Shown here piece after piece: positions 6,737 to 14,531 of a DNA stretch of 64,000 nt. The stretch's first letter is position 1, and every line of letters starts with the position of its first letter. The position numbers and the translations under genes are program-made. Location: the NCBI GenBank assembly GCA_963844575.1, contig CAWJOU010000005.1, positions 2,294,001 to 2,358,000 of the forward strand, read 5' to 3'. The notes under the pieces were generated by a model. It saw only the letters and a program-made list of their open reading frames with translations, made no database searches and was not told where the DNA came from. Source of the stretch: DASZUK01 sp963844575 (GTDB taxonomy: Bacteria > Actinomycetota > Acidimicrobiia > Acidimicrobiales > RAAP-2).

Positions 6737-8530
6737 TCAGCTCTCGTCGACCATCACGCCGGCGCCGATCTCCGACGACGCCAGCTCGCCCATCTCGAGC
6801 AGGCCGACGCCGACCTCCTCGCCGAGCGGCCGGGTTCGGGTCGGCACCTTGCCGCCGCGCAGCGCGGAGGCGATCATGCCGAGGAACGTCGTCGCGGCGG
6901 CGAAGTCGAACGCCAGGTGGAGGCCGTCGGCGAAGGCCGGCGCGATCAGCGTGGGGAAGAAGCTCCGCCCGGTCAGGTAGCTGGCCCGGGCGGGCCCGAG
7001 GCTGGCGAGGACGTGGTGGGGGACGAGGGTCTGGATCGGGTTGTAGCCGAGGAACGCCGCGAACAGTGAGCCGATCGGCGGGAGGTGGGCGACGTTCGAC
7101 GCGGCCCCCGACGGCATGCCCTCGGCGACGAGCCCGTGGTAGAGGTGGCCCGGCAGCGACGACGCCAGGCCGAGCGTGATGATCGAGAAGAAGACGCCGA
7201 TCGACAGCACCGACGCCGAGTTCATGAACGTGGCGTTCATCCCGCCCCCGGCGCCGCGCTGGTCGGGCGGGAGGCTGTTCATCACGGCCATCTGGTTCGG
7301 CGAGAAGAAGAGCCCGGCGAAGGCCGAGAAGGCCAGCAGGATCAGGGCGAACGGCAGGTACTCGAAGTTCATCGGCAGCAGGTTGAGCAGCAGGTAGCAG
7401 GTACCCGAGCCGGCGAGCCCGATGGTGGCGATCCCCCGGGCCCCGAACCGGTCGGCCAGGATGCCGGCGACCGGCCCGACGAGGAAGAAGCCGATCGTCA
7501 ACGGGATCATGTAGATCCCCGCCCACAGCGGGGTCTGGGTGAAGTCGTAGCCGTGCTGGGGCAGCCAGATGCCCTGCAGCCAGATGATCAGCATGAACTG
7601 CAGCCCGCCCCGGCCGATGGCCGCCAGGAAGGAGGCCGACACCCCGCACGTGTAGGCCCGCACCCGGAAGAGATGGAGCTGGAACATCGGGTTCGGCACG
7701 ACCAACTCGATGACGACGAAGGCCACCAGGCAGGCCACGCCGCCGAAGACCATCGTCAGCACGAACGGGCTCGTCCAGCCCATCGTGTGCCCGCCGTACG
7801 GCTGGATGCCGTAGACGATCCCGGTCAAGAGCGCGATCAAGCCCACCGCGAACGTCACGTTGCCGAGCCAGTCGATCGACGTCCGCACCCGGGCACCGCT
7901 GTCGTGGAGCTTCATGTACGCCCACACCGTCCCGAGCACGCCGAACGGGACGGAGACCAAGAAGACGAGGTGCCACTCGATCGGGCCCAGCAGGCCGCCG
8001 AGGATGAGCCCGATGAACGCGCCGACGACCGTCGAGATGCCGTAGATGCCCATCGCCCGGCCCCGCTCGGCCTCCGGGAAGGCGTCGGTGATGAGGGCCG
8101 ACGAGTTGGCGATCACACAGGCGCCGCCGACGCCCTGGAAGACCCGCATCAGGATGATCCACAGCGCGCCGGCCGCGCCGTGCAGCCACGTGACCGACAG
8201 GAGGATCGAGAAGACCGTGAAGATGGCGAAGCCGAGGTTGTAGATGCGGACGCGGCCATACATGTCGCCGACCCGGCCGAGGCTGACGACCAGCACCGCG
8301 GTGACGAGCAGGTAGCCCATCAGGATCCACAGGAAGTACGACGTGTTGCCGGGGGCCAGCGGCTGGAGACCGATGCCCCGGAAGATGTCCGGCAGGGAGA
8401 TGAGCAGGATCGACTGGTTGATCGTCACCATCAGGACGCCGAGCGTGGCGTTGAACAGGACGGTCCACTTGTACCGGTCGCGGCGCGTCCCCGGGCTGTC
8501 GATCGTCCCGTTGTCGATCGTTGCTGGCAC
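6737..8530 (-). CDS. MFS drug/solute exporter, DHA2 (14-TM) type
   Basis: About 597 residues with around 14 hydrophobic segments. Motif A is 'GRVGDMYGRVRIY' after TM2, and the antiporter motif C region is 'GISTVVGAFIGLILGGLLG'. These place it in the EmrB/QacA drug:H+ antiporter group. It is divergent from the TetR gene at 8647, a standard regulator-exporter pair, with a 30-bp palindrome between them. I prefer GTG 8530 because a TTG at 8566 would put the start codon inside that palindrome; the TTG start would add 12 residues (MTGRTREGSGTD). The stop lies 133 bp from the P450 operon start. Cargo is unknown. Confidence 0.85.
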   Translation of the reverse strand: MPATIDNGTIDSPGTRRDRYKWTVLFNATLGVLMVTINQSILLISLPDIFRGIGLQPLAPGNTSYFLWILMGYLLVTAVLVVSLGRVGDMYGRVRIYNLGFAIFTVFSILLSVTWLHGAAGALWIILMRVFQGVGGACVIANSSALITDAFPEAERGRAMGIYGISTVVGAFIGLILGGLLGPIEWHLVFLVSVPFGVLGTVWAYMKLHDSGARVRTSIDWLGNVTFAVGLIALLTGIVYGIQPYGGHTMGWTSPFVLTMVFGGVACLVAFVVIELVVPNPMFQLHLFRVRAYTCGVSASFLAAIGRGGLQFMLIIWLQGIWLPQHGYDFTQTPLWAGIYMIPLTIGFFLVGPVAGILADRFGARGIATIGLAGSGTCYLLLNLLPMNFEYLPFALILLAFSAFAGLFFSPNQMAVMNSLPPDQRGAGGGMNATFMNSASVLSIGVFFSIITLGLASSLPGHLYHGLVAEGMPSGAASNVAHLPPIGSLFAAFLGYNPIQTLVPHHVLASLGPARASYLTGRSFFPTLIAPAFADGLHLAFDFAAATTFLGMIASALRGGKVPTRTRPLGEEVGVGLLEMGELASSEIGAGVMVDES

Positions 8531-8560
8531 GTCCGTGCCCGATCCTTCTCTCGTCCTGCC

Positions 8561-8590
8561 GGTCAACCGGGGATATCTCCCCGGTTGACC
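8561..8590. promoter_or_regulatory. 30-bp palindrome between MFS and TetR genes (operator)
   Basis: Perfect 13-bp arms GGTCAACCGGGGA and TCCCCGGTTGACC flank the 4-base centre TATC. It lies in the divergent intergenic region, 57 bp before the TetR start and 31 bp before the preferred MFS start. Size, symmetry and position are those of a TetR-family operator that would repress both genes until a ligand releases the repressor. Confidence 0.75.
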
Positions 8591-8646
8591 CCGGGCAGAT
8601 TAACACAAGGCGTGGAACGGTCCCCGTTTCGATCTACGCTGGCCCG

Positions 8647-9345
8647 GTGACGCCGGCAGGGGGCCGACCCGGAAAGGGATCGACGAAGCCGGAGCGGGCG
8701 ACGGTAGCGCTGCGCTCCGACGCCGCCCGCAACCGTGACGCCCTGATCGCCGCCGCCCGGTCGGTCTTCGGCCAGCGCGGGCTGAACGCCCCGCTCGACG
8801 ACATCGCCCGGCAGGCCGGCATCGGCAACGCCACCCTCTACCGGCACTTCCCGACCCGCTGCGACCTGATCGCCGCGGTGTTCACGAGCGCCCTGCAGGA
8901 CGTCGTCGTCGCGGCCGAGCAAGCGCTCGCCAACCCCGACCCGTGGGACGCGTTCGCCAGCCACCTCCTCTTCCTGTGCGAGCTGCAGGCCAAGGACCGC
9001 GGCATGGCCGACCTGTTGACGATGTCGATCCCCGGCGCGCCGGAGCTGGAGAAGACTCGCCGACGGACCCAGGAGGGGATGGCCCGCATCGTCGCCCGGG
9101 CCCGCGAGAGCGGCGATCTCCGTCCGGACTTCGAGCCCGAGGATCTCGGCATCCTCCTGATGGCCAATGCCGGCCTCATCCACCGGACGGCCAACGGCGC
9201 GCCGACCGCCTGGCGGCGGATGGTCGCCTACTTCCTCGACAGCCTCCACGACGGAGCGACGGCCGGCCCCCTGCCGCCGGCGCCCGGGCTCCGCGCCGTC
9301 CGCGCCGCCATGGCCAACCAGAGCGCCCACTTCGGCTGCACCTGA
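8647..9345 (+). CDS. TetR/AcrR family transcriptional regulator
   Basis: A 232-residue regulator with an N-terminal helix-turn-helix 'PLDDIARQAGIGNATLYRHF' (about 49-68), the TetR signature, and a divergent ligand-binding C-terminal half. GTG 8647 follows TACGCT (8635-8640) by six bases with no Shine-Dalgarno, which fits a leaderless transcript. It likely represses the divergent exporter and itself through the palindrome at 8561-8590. It converges with the LysM/transglycosylase gene. Confidence 0.88.
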   Translation: MTPAGGRPGKGSTKPERATVALRSDAARNRDALIAAARSVFGQRGLNAPLDDIARQAGIGNATLYRHFPTRCDLIAAVFTSALQDVVVAAEQALANPDPWDAFASHLLFLCELQAKDRGMADLLTMSIPGAPELEKTRRRTQEGMARIVARARESGDLRPDFEPEDLGILLMANAGLIHRTANGAPTAWRRMVAYFLDSLHDGATAGPLPPAPGLRAVRAAMANQSAHFGCT

Positions 9346-9362
9346 ACCGGCCGCGGGCCGAC

Positions 9363-9391
9363 CGGTCGCCCGGTCGCCCGGTCGCCCGGTC
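9363..9391. repeat. 8-bp tandem repeat between convergent genes
   Basis: CGGTCGCC is repeated three times in full and once in part (3.6 copies), between the TetR stop and the stop of the minus-strand transglycosylase gene at 9400. No T-run follows, so it is not a recognisable terminator. It resembles the other tandem arrays at convergent gene ends in this window. Confidence 0.8.
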
Positions 9392-9399
9392 AAGGACGA

Positions 9400-10518
9400 C
9401 TACGAGAAGTCGGTCGTGTACGCCTCGATGCCGCTGACGTACTGCTCGGTGGACGGGAGCAGGCCGATCTTCTCGACCGACGCCAGGCCCTGGTAGTACG
9501 ACGCCAGCGCCAGACCGGGTGTCCCGCCGGTGTCGACCATGAGGTCGTGGAGGTAGGCCGCGGCCATCTCGATGTTGTCCGTCGCGGTGTACGGCTCGAG
9601 ACTCCATGTGCCGATCTGCGACTGCATCGCGCTCACGGTCGCCGGCTCGAGCTGGCCGATGCCCTGGGCGCCGGTCACCGACGTCACCCCGCTCTGCCAG
9701 CCGGACTCCCACCAGCACATGGCCTCCAGCAGGCTGGACGGCAGCCCGAACTGCTCGGCCCAGTAGGAGAAGATCGGCTGCAGCGCCAGCTTTGTCGGGT
9801 CGTCGACCAGCGCGGAGGGCAACCCACCGGCGGCCGTGCCGTTTGTCACCGACGACGCGGCGGTTGCGCCCGTTCCGGCCGTCGTCGTGGTCGGGGCGGC
9901 GGCGGTCGACGAGGTGGCCGCGGTCGACGCCGCGCCGGCGGCCGAGGACGGTGTCGGCGCGCCGGCCACCGGGACGACCAGTCGGGTCCCGGCGATGATG
10001 AGGTTCGGGTCGCCGATCCCGTTGGCTCGGGCCAGCGCGGCGACCGTCGTCCCGTAGCGGGCGGCGATCGACGAAAGGTTGTCGCCGGCCGAGACGAGCA
10101 CGCTCGTCCCGTCCGACGTCGCCGCCGTCGACGACACAGCGGAGGTGGCGGTTGTGGTGTCGTCGGAGCCGGTTTCGCCAGAGGCGGCGTTGCCAGAGGC
10201 GGCGTTGCCCGAGCCCGTATTGCTGGCGGCGGTGCCGCTCGACCCGGTGCCGGTCGGGACGACGAGGAACGTCCCGGCGACGATCAGGTTGGGGTCGGCG
10301 ATGTCGTTGACGGCGGCCAGTGTCGCCACCGTCGTGCCGTAGGCATCGGCGAGCTGGCCCAGCGTTTGGCCGGGAAGGACCTCGACGGTGGCCGCTCCGG
10401 CACTACTGGCCGGGACGACGACCGTGGCGCCCCCGACCGCCAAGGCTCCGAAGGCGAGGATGAGAACGCACCGGCCCCGCGAGAGGCCGGTGCGTCGACC
10501 GCGTTCCGACAGACGCAT
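9400..10518 (-). CDS. Secreted cell-wall hydrolase: two LysM domains plus lytic transglycosylase (SLT) domain
   Basis: 372 residues. A signal peptide 'VLILAFGALAVGGATVVVPASSAGAA' is followed by LysM 1 (about 45-88, 'VLPGQTLGQLADAYGTTVATL'), an Ala/Ser/Thr-rich linker, LysM 2 (about 140-183, 'VSAGDNLSSIAARYGTTVAAL'), a second low-complexity linker, and a C-terminal SLT-like domain. The catalytic Glu is probably that in 'MCWWESGW', with 'GAQGIGQL' matching the substrate-groove motif. LysM binds peptidoglycan and SLT cleaves the glycan strand, so this is a wall-remodelling enzyme outside the membrane. The linker contains a 15-bp tandem duplication (NAASG twice). Confidence 0.88.
   Translation of the reverse strand: MRLSERGRRTGLSRGRCVLILAFGALAVGGATVVVPASSAGAATVEVLPGQTLGQLADAYGTTVATLAAVNDIADPNLIVAGTFLVVPTGTGSSGTAASNTGSGNAASGNAASGETGSDDTTTATSAVSSTAATSDGTSVLVSAGDNLSSIAARYGTTVAALARANGIGDPNLIIAGTRLVVPVAGAPTPSSAAGAASTAATSSTAAAPTTTTAGTGATAASSVTNGTAAGGLPSALVDDPTKLALQPIFSYWAEQFGLPSSLLEAMCWWESGWQSGVTSVTGAQGIGQLEPATVSAMQSQIGTWSLEPYTATDNIEMAAAYLHDLMVDTGGTPGLALASYYQGLASVEKIGLLPSTEQYVSGIEAYTTDFS
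10177..10206. repeat. 15-bp tandem duplication in the linker of the LysM protein
   Basis: GCCAGAGGCGGCGTT occurs twice back to back. On the coding (minus) strand this duplicates the pentapeptide NAASG in a disordered linker, keeping frame. Confidence 0.9.
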
Positions 10519-10623
10519 CTGGTCATCATTCCCCGCCGCGGCCGCCGCAAAACGGTGATCGAGCGAGCGAACGCCGTACTCGAGGTCAGCTCACCTGGAG
10601 TGTCGGCGCGATTGACCGTCGAC

Positions 10624-11163
10624 TCAGCGTTTCTGACGGTCGACGTCGTCGGCCCGATAGACACGTGACTGGAGGTACTTGCGCGTCGAGCTCCTCTCGT
10701 CGAACCCGATGGCCTCTATCGTCAGCCTCCCGTCACTTCCCAGACCGAAGAGGTCTTCGATCGACAGGGTGTCGACATCGACGTCGTCGGGACCGTAGAG
10801 CCTGATCTGCTCGCGTACGAAGGAGCTCATTCCAGCGGGATCGAGAAATAGTAGCCGCTCGTCTCCCGGAGCCAGGCGAAGTATCTTCGTATTGGAGACC
10901 GGCACATCCCAAATACTGTCCAGCTCCTTCCCGGGCAGCAAGACCCGAAAGGTAGCGAGAAACCTCGGTTCGAGGACGCCTCGACGCCGGCTCTGGTTGC
11001 AAACGACCACCCAATATCGTGATCCACCACCTTCTTCTGCGCTGTGGAGATCGTCCGAGAAGTCGATCCTCGGGACGACACGGGTCCCTAGGTACCACCA
11101 GAAGGTGTACGATGCGGCGAAACCGAGGACAACGCCTAGGGTCGTTTGAAGCCATGCACTCAT
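10624..11163 (-). CDS. Membrane-anchored protein of unknown function
   Basis: 179 residues. An N-terminal transmembrane helix (about 4-24, 'LQTTLGVVLGFAASYTFWWYL') is followed by a soluble beta-rich-looking domain with 'RYWVVVCNQSRRRG' and 'LFLDPAGMSSFVREQIRLYG'. I do not recognise the family. Start ATG 11163 overlaps by 10 bp the divergent gene starting at 11154, so each promoter must lie inside the other coding sequence. Codon use and base composition are less GC-rich than in the neighbours, as in the partner gene, suggesting the pair arrived together. Confidence 0.65.
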   Translation of the reverse strand: MSAWLQTTLGVVLGFAASYTFWWYLGTRVVPRIDFSDDLHSAEEGGGSRYWVVVCNQSRRRGVLEPRFLATFRVLLPGKELDSIWDVPVSNTKILRLAPGDERLLFLDPAGMSSFVREQIRLYGPDDVDVDTLSIEDLFGLGSDGRLTIEAIGFDERSSTRKYLQSRVYRADDVDRQKR

Positions 11164-11609
11164 ATCAGTCTGGTTCCCTACGATATTTCGCCTATGGGTC
11201 GAACATGCTGCGGGCACAGATGCTCGAACGGTGTCCTGGTGCAGAGTTCGTCGATATCGGCACTCTTTGGAATCATAAGCTCCTGATCAACGAACGTGGT
11301 GTGGCAACGATTGTGCCGTCGGAAGACAGCTTCGTCTGGGGAGTTGTCTGGGGAGTCTCACCACAGGATATCGAGACGCTCGATCAAAAAGAGGGCGTAC
11401 GACGTGGACGTTACCACCGAGTGACCACGAAGATACTGCTCGAGAACGGCCAATCGATTTCGGCGGAAGCCTACATTGCCGAACATGCCGCACCCGGTGC
11501 ACCGCGGGAGGGATATCTGGAGAAGCTCGAGGCCGGGGCGATCGAGCACGGCTTGCCCGGGGACTACGTGTCGAGCATTCAGGCGCTCGGTCGTGCCCGC
11601 GACCGTTAG
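11154..11609 (+). CDS. Gamma-glutamylcyclotransferase-like (AIG2/GGCT fold) protein
   Basis: 151 residues with the substrate-loop motif YGSN (14-17) near the N-terminus and 'LDQKEGV', whose Glu80 matches the catalytic acid of human GGCT. Family enzymes cyclise gamma-glutamyl groups from peptides or modified amino acids to give 5-oxoproline. ATG 11154 is the only start that keeps the YGSN strand. It overlaps the start of the minus-strand membrane protein by 10 bp. Base composition is noticeably lower in GC than the surroundings, which suggests horizontal transfer. Confidence 0.82.
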   Translation: MHSYQSGSLRYFAYGSNMLRAQMLERCPGAEFVDIGTLWNHKLLINERGVATIVPSEDSFVWGVVWGVSPQDIETLDQKEGVRRGRYHRVTTKILLENGQSISAEAYIAEHAAPGAPREGYLEKLEAGAIEHGLPGDYVSSIQALGRARDR

Positions 11610-11651
11610 TCGGGCGGTCGGTTCGTCCAAGCGACGCCACGGGCGCGCCGG

Positions 11652-13553
11652 TCAGCCGATGGCCTCGTCCTGGTCGGCGAACTGCGTCCGGTAGAGCTCG
11701 GCGTAGAGGCCGTCGGCGGCCAGCAGCTCCGCGTGCGTGCCGCGCTCGACGATGCGGCCGCCGTCCACGACGAGGAGCTGGTCGGCCTCACGGACGGTCG
11801 ACAGGCGGTGGGCGATGACGAGCGAGGTCCGGCCGGTCAGCGTCATCTTGAGCGCCTGCTGCACCGCGGCCTCCGACTCGGAGTCGAGGTGGGCGGTCGC
11901 CTCGTCGAGGACGACGACGTCGGGGGCTTTGAGGATCAGTCGGGCAAGGGCCACCCGCTGCTTCTCACCGCCGGAGAGCCGGTAGCCGCGCTCGCCGACG
12001 ACCGTGTCGAGCCCGTCCGGGAGAGAGGCCACCAGCGGTAGCACCTGCGCCTGCTCAAGAGCGGCGAGGATCTCGTCGTCGCTGGCCTCCGGCCGGGCGT
12101 ACAGCAGGTTGGCTCGGAGGCTGTCGTGGAACAGGTGTGGGTCCTGGCTGACGACGCCGATCGAGTCGCGCAGCGAACCGAGCGTCGCCTGGCGGACGTC
12201 GATGCCGTTGATCCGCAGCGACCCGCGGCTGACGTCGTAGAGCCGCGGGACGAGGCTGGAGATCGTCGTCTTTCCGGCTCCCGACGGTCCCACGAGGGCG
12301 ACCATCTGCCCGGGCGCGACGGTGAACGAGACGTCGTGGAGCACCTCTTGGCGGGGCACGGACTCCAGGGTGGCGACCGCCTCGAGCGAGGCCAGTGACA
12401 CGTCCTCGGCGATCGGGTACGAGAAGTCGACGTGCGCCAGCTCGATGGTCGCCGGCCCGCGGGGGATGGCCACGGCGTCCGGCACCTCCTCGATCATCGG
12501 GACGAGGTCGAGGACCTCGAAGATCCGCTCGAACGACACCAGCGTCGTCATGACGTCGAGGTTCAGGTTGGAGAGCTGGGTAAGCGGCGCGTAGAGCCGG
12601 GCCAGGTAGGCCGTCAGGGCGACGACCGTCCCGATCGCCAGGTCGCCGTGGATCGCCGCGACGCCGCCGTAGGCGTAGGCGAACGCCGTCGCCAGCGCGG
12701 CGGTCGTCGTGAGGGCGACCATGAACAGCCGGGCGTACAGCGCCTGGTTGATCCCGATGTCCCGGACCCGAGCGGCCCGGTCGTCGAAGAACTCCGCCTC
12801 CGCCTCCGGTCGGCCATAGAGCTTCACGAGCATCGCCCCGGAGACGTTGAACCGCTCGTTCATGACCATGTTCATCTCGGCGTTCAGGCTGTACGCCTCG
12901 CGGGTCATCGCCCCCAGTCGCCGGCCGACGAGCCGGGCCGGGATGAGGAAGCAGGGCAGCAGGACCAGGGCGACGAGGGTGATCTGCCAGCTCAGGAAGA
13001 ACATGGCGACGAGGACGATCACGACGGTGATGAGGTTCCCGACGACGTTCGACAGCAGTGTCGTGAAGGCCTGCTGGGCGCCGATGACGTCGTTGTTCAG
13101 CCGGCTGACGAGGGCGCCGGTCTGCGTCCGCGTGAAGAAGGCGAGCGGCATGCGCTGGATGTGCCGGAAGACCTTCGATCGCATGTCGAAGATGAGGCCC
13201 TCGCCGATGACCGCGGAGATGCGCCGTGTGTAGAGCGAGAGCACCCCGCCGACCAGGGCGAGGCCGGCCGCCAGGATCGCCAGGCCGATGACGAGCCCGG
13301 TGTTGTGGCCGAGGATGCCCTTGTCGATGATGTCGCGCAGGATCAGCGGGTTGACCGCGCCGACGACCGCGTCGAGGATGACGACCGGCACGAAGATCGT
13401 CAGGATGCGCCGGTACGGGACGGCGAACCGGAGCATCCGCCGCGTCGTCCCCTTCTTGATCCGGTGGTCGAGGACCGTCCGGTCCTGGCGGAACGAGCGC
13501 ATCCCGGCCCAGCCGCCGCCACCCATCCCCATGCCGCGCCCAGGGGGTGGCAT
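11652..13553 (-). CDS. ABC-type exporter half-transporter (fused permease and ATPase)
   Basis: 633 residues. An N-terminal Gly/Met-rich leader is followed by a six-helix exporter membrane domain (about 35-340) and a nucleotide-binding domain with Walker A 'GPSGAGKTT' (about 421-429), signature LSGGEKQR, Walker B 'VVVLDEAT' and the switch His in 'VIAHRLS'. It is a type IV (MsbA/LmrA-like) exporter that acts as a homodimer, or as a heterodimer with a partner not found here. Cargo could be lipid or drug. ATG 13553 is the first in-frame ATG. The gene converges with the GGCT gene. Confidence 0.9.
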   Translation of the reverse strand: MPPPGRGMGMGGGGWAGMRSFRQDRTVLDHRIKKGTTRRMLRFAVPYRRILTIFVPVVILDAVVGAVNPLILRDIIDKGILGHNTGLVIGLAILAAGLALVGGVLSLYTRRISAVIGEGLIFDMRSKVFRHIQRMPLAFFTRTQTGALVSRLNNDVIGAQQAFTTLLSNVVGNLITVVIVLVAMFFLSWQITLVALVLLPCFLIPARLVGRRLGAMTREAYSLNAEMNMVMNERFNVSGAMLVKLYGRPEAEAEFFDDRAARVRDIGINQALYARLFMVALTTTAALATAFAYAYGGVAAIHGDLAIGTVVALTAYLARLYAPLTQLSNLNLDVMTTLVSFERIFEVLDLVPMIEEVPDAVAIPRGPATIELAHVDFSYPIAEDVSLASLEAVATLESVPRQEVLHDVSFTVAPGQMVALVGPSGAGKTTISSLVPRLYDVSRGSLRINGIDVRQATLGSLRDSIGVVSQDPHLFHDSLRANLLYARPEASDDEILAALEQAQVLPLVASLPDGLDTVVGERGYRLSGGEKQRVALARLILKAPDVVVLDEATAHLDSESEAAVQQALKMTLTGRTSLVIAHRLSTVREADQLLVVDGGRIVERGTHAELLAADGLYAELYRTQFADQDEAIG

Positions 13554-13640
13554 CAGCGCAGCTCGTCGCGGTCCGGCGGAGTCATCGAGGCCACACTACC
13601 GGCGGCCCTTTTCGGTCCCGGCAGGCCTCCTGGCCCGGCA

Positions 13641-13656
13641 CCGCGGCCGGCCGCGG
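13641..13656. other. 16-bp perfect GC palindrome in an intergenic region
   Basis: CCGCGGCCGGCCGCGG reads the same on both strands with no loop. It lies in the 245-bp region between the divergent ABC transporter start and the membrane protein at 13799. Without a loop it is not a good transcription terminator. It may be a chance product of high GC or a protein-binding site. I saw no other clear signal in this stretch. Confidence 0.3.
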
Positions 13657-13798
13657 CCTGGGTACCCACCGGGCTCGGTGGCGGTTGCTTCGGTCGGGGT
13701 TTTCGCCTGGCCGCGGTCGTCGACATGTGACCGACTTGGGGGCGGATCGCCCTCCGACCGCGACCGTTCTGGCCCATGACGAAACGGGGAAACCGGCA

Positions 13799-14290
13799 GT
13801 GGGCGACGGCGTAGAGGCGCGCGATTCGGGCGCCTCCAGGCGCCGGCACGACATCGTCAAGGAGGTCTTCACGGCGTTGCTTGCCGATCAGGTCGGTCAG
13901 GCGGAGTCGCTCAATGGAGTGAATGCCGTCATTGCCGGACTCGGGGGTGTCGTCACCACCCTGGCGGGCCTCGTTGCCAGTTTGGCGCTGCACGATCTCG
14001 GGCTGGCTGGTGTCGCCGGCGCGGGCTCGTCCGTCATTTTCGCGGTCATCGGTCTCATGGTCCGGCGTCCCGGAAGGGAGCCCATCGACCTGGACGGCCT
14101 CGTGTACCGGATGCTCCACACGGACGACGTCACACTGACCGAGGACGTGCTGCTCTACGCAGACCTGGAGGCGATCAAGCAGAACGACCGACGGTTGCGA
14201 CTGAAGGCCAGGTGGACCATGGCCGCAGCGGTGACTCTGGCAGCAGCCGTCGGGACCATCGTCGCCGCTATCGTTTGTTACGGCAGTTAG
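13799..14290 (+). CDS. Small multi-pass membrane protein of unknown function
   Basis: 163 residues. A charged N-terminus with an amphipathic segment 'HDIVKEVFTALLADQVGQ' precedes two adjacent hydrophobic segments (about 45-85), a cytoplasmic-looking loop 'YRMLHTDDVTLTEDVLLYAD', and a C-terminal transmembrane helix 'WTMAAAVTLAAAVGTIVAAIV'. I do not recognise the family. I chose GTG 13799, with GGGGA 8 nt upstream; GTG 13727 would add 24 residues that look non-native. The downstream 47-aa ORF has its Shine-Dalgarno overlapping this stop codon, so the two likely form an operon. Confidence 0.6.
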   Translation: MGDGVEARDSGASRRRHDIVKEVFTALLADQVGQAESLNGVNAVIAGLGGVVTTLAGLVASLALHDLGLAGVAGAGSSVIFAVIGLMVRRPGREPIDLDGLVYRMLHTDDVTLTEDVLLYADLEAIKQNDRRLRLKARWTMAAAVTLAAAVGTIVAAIVCYGS

Positions 14291-14300
14291 GAGGCGCCCC

Positions 14301-14444
14301 ATGGCCAATCGACATTCTGAGGAGAAGAGCGCATCCGGCTGGGAAGGCGCGTACCAGGAGATCGAACGGTCGCGGAGGGAACAGTCGAAGCCGGACCCGT
14401 CGAAGTTCAAGAACCTGATGAAGGCGGTCGGCGGCCGGAAGTAG
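14301..14444 (+). CDS. Small 47-residue hydrophilic protein
   Basis: A short ORF reading MANRHSEEKSASGWEGAYQE through to KNLMKAVGGRK. It is highly charged, with Lys, Arg, Glu and Ser dominating and no membrane segment. TAGGAGG, a near-perfect Shine-Dalgarno, lies 6-8 nt upstream of ATG 14301 and includes the stop codon of the preceding membrane protein, so it would be translated from the same transcript. The strong ribosome site and amino-acid-like composition argue it is real. A partner or regulator of the upstream membrane protein is a guess. Confidence 0.6.
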   Translation: MANRHSEEKSASGWEGAYQEIERSRREQSKPDPSKFKNLMKAVGGRK

Positions 14445-14518
14445 TGCCGACGTAGGTCGATCGAGCCGAGCCCGCGACGCCGATTAGCCGTTCGGGCCCC
14501 CACCGGGCGGACGCTCCG

Positions 14519-14524
14519 TACACT
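14519..14524 (+). promoter_or_regulatory. -10 element TACACT of a leaderless promoter
   Basis: TACACT ends seven bases before GTG 14532, placing the expected transcription start on the start codon itself. No Shine-Dalgarno is present. Confidence 0.5.
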
Positions 14525-14531
14525 GTCGCCC

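Noticed and set aside
9363..9391. Rho-independent terminator between tetR and the LysM gene
   Set aside because: The GC-rich 8-bp direct repeats do not form a clear stem-loop and no T-run follows.
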